From Russula earlei (Eukaryota > Basidiomycota > Agaricomycetes > Russulales > Russulaceae): 12,524 nucleotides of DNA. Below the pieces are notes generated by a model, which saw only the letters and a program-made list of their open reading frames with translations, was not told where the DNA came from and did not search any database. Shown here in pieces: positions 6,132-12,524 of this stretch (positions are counted from its first letter, which is position 1; every line of letters starts with the position of its first letter). The translations under genes were made by a program, and so were the position numbers. The DNA is taken from contig JAGFNK010001234.1 of assembly GCA_025769875.1 (NCBI GenBank), positions 1 to 12,524 on the forward strand, given 5' to 3'.

Positions 6132-6776
6132 GTTGCCACAGTATTGTGAGCAAACTCAGCAATAGGAAGTAGTGTGTGCCAATCATTTTGCCATCCATTT
6201 ACGAATTCCCTTAGATAAGTCTCTATCCAGAGGTTCATCCGCTCAGTTTGTCCATCCGTGCGTGGGTGAAAGGCAGTGCTCAAATTTTGTTTGATCCCTG
6301 TGGCTTTACAGATGGCCCTGGCAAAGTTTCCTTTGAAACGGGGGTCCCTGTCAGAGATGATTCTCTTGGGAATTCCGAACCATGGAAATAGATTAGCCAG
6401 GTACTTGATGGTGATGCCCAGACCATCTATGGTTTTATTGCAGGGGATAAACTTTGCGGCCTTTGAACAGCCTTGATCGAATGATAGTAAGAATGGAATC
6501 ATATGATCCGGACTTTGGAAGATCCGTGATAAGGTCCATTGAAACATATTGGAAGGGGCCAGCTGACACATTTGTATCAAATGGTTGGAGTGGCGCATGT
6601 TTCAGGGTGGTGATGGCTTTAGATTCTTGACACTTAGCGCATCCCTTGACGTATTCTTCCACAAATAGACGGAGTCTGGGTCCTTCGTATTTCCTTCTTA
6701 TAAGATCCAAGGTGTTAGCGATGCCAGGGTGTCCTCCCACTGGGGAATCATGGACTTCCTTCAAGACTTCCCGTCA
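6132..6776 (-). pseudogene. pol: gypsy integrase zinc-binding domain and catalytic core, frameshifted
   Basis: The N-terminal HHCC zinc domain is at about 6764-6640: EVHDSPVGGHPG supplies the two His and GCAKCQ the two Cys. The first catalytic Asp is in YVSMDLITDLP. A one-base frame change near 6480 moves the rest into another frame, which reads DQGCSKAAKFIP, IISDRDPRFKG (second Asp) and FHPRTDGQTERMN (catalytic Glu), ending LPIAEFAHN. All three DDE residues survive. In the zinc-domain frame a TGA at 6776-6774 precedes LKEVHD, where CGA (Arg) would fit the family. A second frame change near 6135 separates this from the chromodomain part. The enzyme would insert element DNA but cannot be made intact here. 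Confidence 0.85.
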
Positions 6777-7170
6777 TAAAACGGGGTCCATCAGGTAGGT
6801 AAGTACGTAAGGGGAGTGACTTGTGTGAGTAAGCTTTGTGTGCAAAAGCTTCCTGGTTATCGCCAAAGGTACGGTTAAGGGTAGGAGCATGAGCTTCAGG
6901 GACGTTTGCCATCTGCAAGTGCTCATTGAAGACATGATCAGGTAGGAGCGTGATAGCTTTGTTATGGATGTTTTCTCCTTTGTGATCAGGTTGTCGTGAT
7001 AGAATATTGGCAACAGTGTTAGACTTTCCAGGGATAGTTGTCAACTTGAAGCTGTATTCCTGGAGAAGGGCCATCCACCTTGCTTGACATGGTGAAAGGT
7101 CCTGGGGTTTGCGGAAGTAGGCCAGATTGGCATGATCTGTGCAAATAGTTACTTCATGACTGTGCCCCAA
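6748..7170 (-). pseudogene. pol: gypsy RNase H second half and linker to integrase
   Basis: It continues RNase H after a frame change near 7160. It starts HEVTICTDHANLAYF, the expected CTDHxNL motif, and then QARWMALLQEYSFKLTTIPG. The NTVANILSR motif (near 7020-7000) should be NTVADxLSR, and its Asp is the last acidic residue of the RNase H site. Here AAT replaces a GAT codon after GCC, a G-to-A change at CpG. The remainder is the tether to integrase, ending out of frame at 6748. It belongs to one pol polyprotein with its neighbours. Confidence 0.82.
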
Positions 7171-7925
7171 GTAGCCAGTGTCGATATTCTTTAAGGACAG
7201 ATACTATAGCGAGTAGTTCTCTGTCATGGATATTGTAGTTCCTTTCTGCTGGTAGTAGGGATCTTGAAAAATATACCAGAGGATGGATACCATCTTCAAA
7301 TTGCTGAGATATAGTGGCTCCCAGAGCGAAAGAAGAGGCATCAGCATCCACAATGAAAGGTTTGTTGAAGTCTGGGTTGCGAAGAACAGGGTAATGGGTG
7401 AAGATATTCTTGAGAATATTGAATGAAGATTCTGTGTAATTATCCCAGACCCAGGGTTTGTTCTTCTTTGTGAGCCAGACTAGAGGTTGAATGATATCTG
7501 AATATTTTGGAATGAAGTTGCGATAGTAATTCCCAAATCCAAGGAAAGAGCGTAGTTCATGTAGATTGGTAGGGGCTTTCCAATCACAAATTCCTTTGAC
7601 TTCGATTGGGTCCATCTTGATCATTCCTTTGCCAATAATGACGCCAAGATAGTCAATTTCTTCTTTGTGGAATTGACATTTCTCAGGTTTAAGGAAGAGG
7701 TCATTATCTTGAAGCTTCTTAAAGATGCGAGTAATGAGATCTTTGTGATACTTCCATCCTTTAGATGCTTGTGTGGCAATGATGCCATTGTCCATGTAGA
7801 TGTGGAACTCCATATCATGATGATTGAGTTCTTCTCTAAAGATATCATTGACCATAGATTGGAAGGTGGCAGGGGCGTTAGTGAGACCAAAGGTCATCAC
7901 CATAGGTTCGAATAAGCCCTTTGTT
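7154..7925 (-). pseudogene. pol: gypsy reverse transcriptase catalytic core and RNase H first half, active site lost
   Basis: From about 7911 down the frame reads MTFGLTNAPATFQSMV, the RT motif before the active site, then IYMDNGIIAT at 7801-7772. The catalytic YxDD box is YMDN (7798-7787). The second Asp codon is AAT where GAT would restore it, and the preceding base is C, so this is again CpG to CpA. This change alone should kill DNA synthesis. KPEKCQFHKEEIDYLGVIIG and LRSFLGFGNYYRNFI follow (thumb and connection). RNase H then begins with FIVDADASSFALGA and DRELLAIVSVLKEYRHWL. The frame ends at a TGA near 7154, one base out of step with the rest of RNase H. Confidence 0.88.
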
Positions 7926-8393
7926 TGTTTTGAATGCTGCCTTCCATTGATCACCGTCTTTGATGCGTATGTTGTTATAACCCCATCATACGTCAAACTT
8001 AGTGAAGTATTGTTTACTTCCTAAGCGAGTGATGATTTCGGGAATGAGAGGAAGGGGGGTTTTGTTTTCAACAGTGATTGCATTAAGACGTCTATAGTCT
8101 TGGACGTAGTGTCGTTTACCAACTTTCTTGCCTACAAAGAAGCAAGGAGAGGCATATGGTGACTTTGAAGGACGTATATATCCTTTCTCCAAATGTTCCT
8201 TTAGGAATTCATCTTGGGCCTGTTGTTCCACTCATGCAAGGGGGTAAATCTTGCAATTGAGAGTAGATGGAGCATCAGGGATTAGGTCTATGGCATGATT
8301 GGAAGTAGGAAAGTGATGAGAGGCTTCCTCAGAAAAGAGCCTTTCAAAGCGATGATAGTCAGGAGGAACTAAATCCTTCCAGTCCTTCTTGTC
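7926..8393 (-). pseudogene. pol: gypsy reverse transcriptase N-terminal part, interrupted by stops
   Basis: This is in the same frame as the protease. After the protease stop it reads DYHRFERLFSEEASHHFP and HAIDLIPDAPSTLNCKIYPL, the usual lead into RT. KGYIRPSKSPYASPCFFVGK, then DYRRLNAITVENKTPLPLIP and FTKFDV follow, all hallmark RT fingers and palm motifs including the first catalytic Asp in KFDV. TGA at 8234-8232 (after YPLA) and TGA at 7988-7986 (FDV-stop-WGYNNIRIKDGDQWKA) break it. In both cases CGA would give an Arg that fits the family. A one-base insertion near 7915 then shifts to the next frame. Confidence 0.87.
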
Positions 8394-8939
8394 TTAATCA
8401 GCTGCTTGCGCAGCTAGTTGGGTAGAAGTGCTAATCTTTGCTACTCTGATTGGAGTAGGATCAAAGCATGGGGGTATAGGAAGCCGCTTGATCCATTTGT
8501 TGGCGTCCCAAGTGGAGGCTATGACAGTATCCTCAAGGGTTCCTTTGGTCCAATCAACAGCAGGGTTGGTAGCATGAAGGAATGGGAAGCCAAGAAGCAT
8601 GTCATTGGTTGAGATTTCAGCGATATAGAAGTGCATTCGATGTTCTTGTCCTTTAAATCGAATGTAAAGGTTGACTGCTTCAGTGACAGTTCTGGCTTTG
8701 TTGTGAGTTCCATCTACATTGCGCATGACTTTTGGCTTTTGTAGAGTGGAAACTGGGAGTTTATAGTGAGTGATGATATTCTTGTGGATGAAATTGTCGG
8801 TTGCTCCGCTATCAAGTAGAGCGACAAGATCGGCCCTTCGTCCACTAGTGCGTATTTGAACAGGAACTTTGATTGAATTAAGTCTTGCTACAAATACATC
8901 ACTAGGGAAGACAGCTTGAATTAAGGCCAGGTAATTCAA
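8394..8939 (-). CDS. pol: gypsy retropepsin-like protease, first part of pol
   Basis: This 181-codon open stretch holds an aspartic protease. FVARLNSIKVPVQI leads to VALLDSGATDNFIHKNII, where DSGA at 8813-8802 is the catalytic motif and ATDNFI is typical of gypsy proteases. NDMLLGFPFLHATNPAVDW is the second half of the fold, including the flap-side ILG-like pattern. The enzyme would cut Gag and Pol into mature proteins. No ATG is present; the first codon shown is TTG. The stretch overlaps the end of gag in the -1 frame, so pol was probably made by frameshifting or reinitiation. TAA at 8396-8394 interrupts the polyprotein, which continues in the same frame into RT. Confidence 0.82.
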   Translation of the reverse strand: MNYLALIQAVFPSDVFVARLNSIKVPVQIRTSGRRADLVALLDSGATDNFIHKNIITHYKLPVSTLQKPKVMRNVDGTHNKARTVTEAVNLYIRFKGQEHRMHFYIAEISTNDMLLGFPFLHATNPAVDWTKGTLEDTVIASTWDANKWIKRLPIPPCFDPTPIRVAKISTSTQLAAQAAD

Positions 8940-10927
8940 GCTGGGGGAAAATCCACGCCATTATTGACCATGGCAGTAGCCCATGAGCAATGTTGTTCTT
9001 CAGAATATCCAGACATTATAGCCGCAACTTCCTCAGGAGATGGTCCTTCATTATAAGTCTGTGTCTCCTGTTGAGTAGGTTGTTGGACTGGTTGATCATC
9101 AGGAGGATTTTCCTGATAATATTCAGTTGGTTGTTCGTCAGTTTGAGCTAAACAAACATGGGTGTCGACCTGTTCTTTGGGGTAATACAGTTCCTGGTAT
9201 TCATCTGGTTCTATAACTTCAACCAAACGTGTTTTTATAGGAACTTATTTGAAGGTGGTCGATTTGTTAGGACAGTTGCGTGCAACATGTCCTTGTTTAG
9301 AACAAAAGAAGCAACGACCTTCAATTTGATGTTGTTTCTTCTCTTGCTCAGTAGTGGCCGCTCTAGCGTGGTCAACATCCATTGGAACAACTTGATTGTT
9401 GCTCCTAGGAATAAATTGACCAGTAGGGTTCCTTGGTACAAAGGTAGGATTGACCCTAGGAGGCGGTCCAGGAGGAGGACGGAATGTAGTGTTGGTAGGA
9501 CGGAAGTTAAGGAATCATTGGGGATTACACACGATATTGCGTATATCTCCCATATAACTTTGCCTCACGGCATATTTGTTGTGTTCCTTTCTAGCCGCTT
9601 CGGTCCATTCCGTGAAATTGGTAGGTAGGGTTTCCCTTGATAAGACATTGTTGAGGAGTGGCCTACTAAGACCTCTAGCAAAATAGTCTAGAGTTCCGTT
9701 TGCGTTTAGGTCATATCCTGCGTCATTAGCAAGGTTGGTAAAGGTGGCAATATAAGAGTCCAGGTCAGGTCCTTGTTGTCTTAGAGCAGCTAGTTTATTG
9801 AATGCGTTTTGCCTTTTATTAGTGTCAGTGAAGGCATTATTAAATGCATTTCTAAAGTCGTTCCATAGAGCTTCGTTGGTCCTGAGTACTCCAAGAGTGT
9901 TCACACTATTATTGACTGCTTCCAGTTGAGTGTCAACCCAATGGTCCACATTAGGGCCCCTTATAAAGGATAGACAAGTGTTAACTCGTCTATAAGGATT
10001 GTTGAAGAGGGAGTTTTCATCATTCATATTGCGAAAGATGGCAAACTCTCTCATGAATTTGGAGGATTGGGAGCGATCTCCATCAAAGATAGATGGTGGG
10101 TTTCCCCTGACCGCTCCATTAGAAGGGATTGGGACTATGGCAGCCATAGCTGGAGGAGGTGGAGTAGGAGGTGAAGGTGGAGTAGGAGGTGAAGGTGGAG
10201 TAGGAGGTGAAGGTGGAGTAGGAGGTGAAGGTGGAGTAGGAGGTGAAGGTGGAGTAGGAGGTGAAGGTGGAGTAGGAGGTGAAGGTGGAGTAGGAGGTGA
10301 AGGTGGAGTAGGAGGTGAAGGTGGAGTAGGAGGTGAAGGTGGAGTAGGAGGTGAAGGTGGAGTAGGAGGGGTAGGAGGTCTAGGAGTGGGTACGTGAGAG
10401 ATACCAAAGATCCTTTGTGGTACAGGAAGTGGTGCGGGTGCTGGTGCGGCTTCTACTGCTAGATGTATAGGAGATAACCTAGGTGAAGGTTGTCTGGTTC
10501 GAGGTCGAGAGGAAGGTTGTTGGGATTCTTCTGCCGAAGTTAAACAATGTCTTCCAAGAGAAGGTGAAGGTTGATATTGAAAGAGTTGGTACTGGGGGTC
10601 TGATTGATCCCAAGTTCCTAAACCGTGTTCTTCGTTGTTGAGAACAAGGCCTTCGTGAGTGGCATATTCAAGGTGAAGTCTGACTTCTCGTCTATCAAGT
10701 TTATACCAACGTCCGTTGATAAATTCGATAGAGTGGTAAAGGTTTTCGATGCAGAGGTAATATCCTACTTTGGGTTCAGTGGGGTGCCAAAAGGCTTTAC
10801 CAGTGATACGTTCAGGTAGGTTGTCTTGATTACATCGAGTGACGGTTCGGTGTTGAAGAGGGTTAGATGAGGAAGCTGGTTCGATAGAGGGTTTGGGGAT
10901 AGCAAGAGTATTCGAGGTAGAAGCCGT
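8936..10927 (-). pseudogene. gag: gypsy Gag, about 663 codons with an N-terminal extension, proline repeat and zinc knuckle; two stops
   Basis: The frame is open from a TAA inside the primer site down to 9518, without an ATG before 10147. The best start is ACG at 10927-10925 in CACCACGGC, a strong initiation context with ATG changed to ACG. Domains from there: an extension (about residues 40-105) with GKAFWHPTEPKVGYYLCIEN and FINGRWYKLDRREVRLHLEY; a Gln/Pro-rich linker; a PPSPPT repeat (10355-10158); the capsid domain (10147-9520; FRNAFNNAFTDTNKR, LDSYIATFTNLA); and the zinc knuckle CFFCSKQGHVARNC (9313-9272). After it comes an acidic linker ending NNGVDFPPA-TGA at 8936. TGA at 9517-9515 (CGA would fit) and TAA at 9247-9245 interrupt it. 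The zinc-knuckle TAA might instead be the normal gag end. Confidence 0.8.
10158..10369 (+). repeat. 18-bp tandem repeat inside gag, 11 exact copies plus a partial one
   Basis: The unit GGTGGAGTAGGAGGTGAA repeats from 10158 to 10355 without a mismatch that I can see, then 14 bases of a twelfth copy. In the gag frame (minus strand) each unit encodes six residues of the PPSPPT type. It contains no CpG, so it is not exposed to the decay seen elsewhere. Perfect copies suggest recent expansion and probably variable number between element copies. Confidence 0.95.
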
Positions 10928-10937
10928 GGTGAAACGT

Positions 10938-10949
10938 TAAGCTTGGTCT
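10938..10949 (-). other. gypsy self-primer binding site
   Basis: Two bases after the 5' LTR end (GTGACA, ending at 10952) the minus strand reads AGACCAAGCTTA. It is the exact 12-base complement of TAAGCTTGGTCT in the R region of the same LTR (11443-11432). It does not begin with TGG, the base series expected for pairing with a tRNA CCA end. This is the arrangement of Tf1-type self-priming elements. Confidence 0.8.
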
Positions 10950-11431
10950 GATGTCACGGTAACTAGCCGTGTCAGTTCACAAGCGGAAAACAAGTTGATG
11001 ATAGCGAGGTGTTCAAGAAACGGGCTGGTTCCCGTGTATAATGAGTAAGGATCCCTGCAGCAGTCGAAGTGTTTTATGCTAAACAGGTTATGGCCAATAG
11101 ACCCTTCCTAGTACGACTCGGTCCATTGAGAGGCTAGGGTAAGTTTATAATGGGATAGACTAGGGCTGGTTCCACTAGCTATATGCGTTCAAGTCCATTG
11201 GGGACCTTGAACAACGCAGAGAGAGTAGAGGAAGGTAGGTCTTAAAGGAGGAGAGCTCTTCTCAGAAGAGTGAAGAGAGACTCTTAGGGAAGGAAGGGAA
11301 AGGCGAAGAGTAGATGGCCGATGGTGTGTTGAGAGTTGATGAAATGGAGAGGTAGTTGTGGTTTAAGTTTGTGAGAGTGAAGTGGGTTGGAGGAGAATAT
11401 GTTTGGACAAGAGTAGGTTGGATTCTACAAG

Positions 11432-11443
11432 AGACCAAGCTTA
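11432..11443 (-). other. predicted mRNA 5' end and self-primer sequence in the 5' LTR
   Basis: The minus strand reads TAAGCTTGGTCT. Its first base is 34 nt downstream of the start of the TATA box, where transcription should begin. It is complementary over all 12 bases to the binding site at 10949-10938. An identical copy is in the 3' LTR at 3739-3750. Confidence 0.75.
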
Positions 11444-11468
11444 GGGATTTGGTCACAAAGTACTGAGC

Positions 11469-11477
11469 TTATATATA
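11469..11477 (-). promoter_or_regulatory. LTR TATA box (TATATATAA)
   Basis: The minus strand reads TATATATAAG at 11477-11468. It is the only strong TATA match in the LTR, lies mid-LTR as expected for the U3/R border, and is conserved in the 3' LTR (3784-3776). Confidence 0.7.
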
Positions 11478-11836
11478 CAGGAGAAGCGCAGCAATAGCTG
11501 CGCTTTTGACTGTGCTACTAGTATAGTAGGAGTCATAATAAGTAAGAGTCATAGGAATGAGGCCACGAATGAGTCAGAACCAAGTAACTGTGCTGCACAG
11601 TAGGTGTGCAGCATTGCACAGTCGAAACTAAGAAGTGAATATAAATGGAAAGAGAACCAAACAAAGGGAAAGTAACAGCAATCCAGTGTTACCTGGACGT
11701 GTATGGATCACATGATAACACAGAAGGGATCACAAGATGTAAGAGATCATGAGACTAGTAAGCAAAGGGACATATGAAAGCAAGCAGTCCATAGCAAAAA
11801 GGTAAGAAGTAAACATAAAAGGAAAATGGTGTAACA

Positions 11837-11841
11837 TGTGT
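11837..11841. repeat. gypsy target-site duplication, right copy (TGTGT)
   Basis: Directly follows the right LTR end GTAACA and matches 3254-3258. Confidence 0.9.
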
Positions 11842-12524
11842 ATTAGATGAATTACAACTCAAAATCATGGTCTATATCTATTATTTTTCCCTCATGTTGT
11901 ACCCATGGGCTGTCTTGAGGCAGCCCCATAGTGTTTTTGACTCAAGTGTTGTGGTGTGCAACGTTGTTTCCAGTGTGATTGGAGTTGCGGCCAGCCACTC
12001 ATCATACCTCTCGCCTCTCGATTCTGACCATCCTTCTTGTTTTTCACAGACAGAGAGGAGTGGGTTGCAAAGAGGGGTCCTATTCTGAACTCTTTCTACT
12101 ACAGAGTAGCTAGGGTGTTTTTATATACAGGAGAGAGGTATTAGAGATGAATGGCATGAAAGTGAATCAAGACTGGTTGAGACGGTCGAGGCGGTCGTGA
12201 AAGGCTTGAGACATGAACGCGTCTAGTGTGCCAAGGCGTGCATGCACGCATGGTCAGTGGCGAGGGCTGGGTGATGCAATCGAGGTCTTGATGTTGCACA
12301 CGAGATGGCTTGTGGTGTGCGGTCGGTGGACTGCCTGGAACAAGAGGGAGGTGGCAAGGGATGAAAGGGAGCTGAGGTGTCAGTCTCATGTCGTGTCGTG
12401 TTGCATTTTCGCATGTGATTTCGAGGCCAGCCATAATCTTCCTTGCACCTCCCGGGGGCTTGAAACTTTGACTGTCCTCGGTCAAGCGTCTGAATGCGAG
12501 TGTTTTGAGCCTTTCACATCTGAA
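11842..12524. other. right flank, no convincing gene
   Basis: Neither strand shows a protein-like long frame. The 114-codon minus frame (12485-12141) begins with TTG and has no recognisable motif. A hairpin GGGCTG...CAGCCC (11907-11926) and a TATA-like site are the only structures I can point to. It may be host intergenic DNA, a promoter region, or remains of another repeat. Confidence 0.5.
12118..12127 (-). promoter_or_regulatory. TATA-like promoter candidate pointing left
   Basis: The minus strand reads TATATAAAAA at 12127-12118. An ATG at 12031-12029 lies about 90 nt downstream, with eight codons before a GTATGA that could be a 5' splice site (12007). If real, the gypsy element sits about 190 bp into the transcript of whatever this drives. 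It could equally be an old LTR promoter. No coding evidence supports a gene. Confidence 0.25.

Larger units (their letters stand above)
3259..11836 (-). mobile_element. Ty3/gypsy chromovirus (Tf1/sushi-like), full-length, 8578 bp, inactivated
   Basis: Two LTRs of exactly 885 bp flank 6808 bp of internal sequence, and a 5-bp TGTGT duplication borders the whole. Internal order on the minus strand is gag with CCHC knuckle, DSGA protease, RT, RNase H, HHCC-DDE integrase, GPY/F module and chromodomain. RT before integrase plus the chromodomain places it in the chromoviruses. The binding site is self-complementary to the predicted mRNA start, as in Tf1 and sushi elements. A further reading frame lies between the chromodomain and the polypurine tract. 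Coding is broken by at least six in-frame stops and about five frame changes. LTR identity is about 98.4 percent (14 differences counted by eye), so the insertion is fairly recent even allowing for fast CpG decay. Confidence 0.95.
10952..11836 (-). repeat. gypsy 5' LTR (885 bp)
   Basis: Same length and ends as 3259-4143. In the element's direction U3 runs 11836 to about 11444, and R plus U5 from about 11443 to 10952, judged from the TATA box and self-primer position. It drives transcription leftward. The leader from the predicted mRNA start to the gag start is about 515 nt. Confidence 0.95.

Noticed and set aside
9158..9628. 156-codon plus-strand frame with hydrophobic stretches
   Set aside because: It is antisense to the gag zinc-knuckle region, which has clear family residues.
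10158..10369. CRISPR-like array
   Set aside because: Units are contiguous 18-mers with no spacers, inside a coding frame of a fungal retrotransposon.
9999..10397. Glycine-rich plus-strand protein from the 18-bp repeat, and a Leu/His-rich minus-strand frame at 10407-10135
   Set aside because: Both are alternative-frame readings of the tandem repeat; the gag frame reads it as a proline-rich linker joining two protein-like parts.
12141..12485. 114-codon minus-strand frame in the right flank
   Set aside because: Begins with TTG, has no motif, and its composition is not protein-like.

Overview
This window looks like repeat-rich DNA from a fungus, most likely a basidiomycete (Agaricomycetes). It contains no convincing host gene. 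The evidence is a Ty3/gypsy chromovirus with a chromodomain, a Ty1/copia element with the gag and integrase style common in mushroom-forming fungi, and heavy loss of CpG by C-to-T change, as expected where transposons are cytosine-methylated. The organism call is an inference; no species can be named.

Layout. (1) Positions 1 to about 3010 hold the 5' part of a Ty1/copia element on the minus strand. From right to left these are a probable 5' LTR (2740 to about 3010), a primer binding site (2728-2739), gag (2735-1806), then broken protease, GAG-pre-integrase and integrase coding. The element runs off the window at position 1, so RT and RNase H are not seen. Its integrase is split by an insertion of roughly 250 bp whose head is a tRNA-like pol III promoter on the plus strand (716-788). 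(2) Positions 3011-3258 are unassigned spacer. (3) Positions 3259-11836 hold a structurally complete 8578-bp Ty3/gypsy chromovirus on the minus strand. It has two LTRs of exactly 885 bp and a 5-bp target duplication TGTGT on both sides. Its order in its own direction is 5' LTR (10952-11836), self-priming binding site (10938-10949), gag (10927-8936, with a proline-rich 18-bp tandem repeat and a zinc knuckle), protease, RT, RNase H, integrase with GPY/F and chromodomain (to 5499), an extra third reading frame (5506-4193), polypurine tract, and 3' LTR (3259-4143). (4) Positions 11842-12524 are the right flank, with one TATA-like promoter candidate pointing left and no convincing gene.

How it fits together. 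The gypsy element has the parts of a Tf1/sushi-type retrotransposon. Twelve bases just after the 5' LTR are the exact complement of twelve bases starting about 34 nt downstream of the LTR TATA box, where the mRNA should begin. This implies self-primed reverse transcription rather than tRNA priming. The copia element appears to use the other unusual primer: its binding site matches the anticodon arm of initiator tRNA-Met and contains the gag ATG.

Both elements are dead in this copy. Most of the substitutions that break them are TG or CA where a CG would restore the family residue. These include several CGA-to-TGA stops, the second Asp of the RT YxDD motif, the last RNase H Asp, and the second Asp of the copia integrase triad. 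The two gypsy LTRs differ at 14 sites by eye, 12 of them at CpG positions. The items most worth following up are the third reading frame after the chromodomain, the N-terminal gag extension with an apparent ACG in place of ATG, and the self-priming signal.
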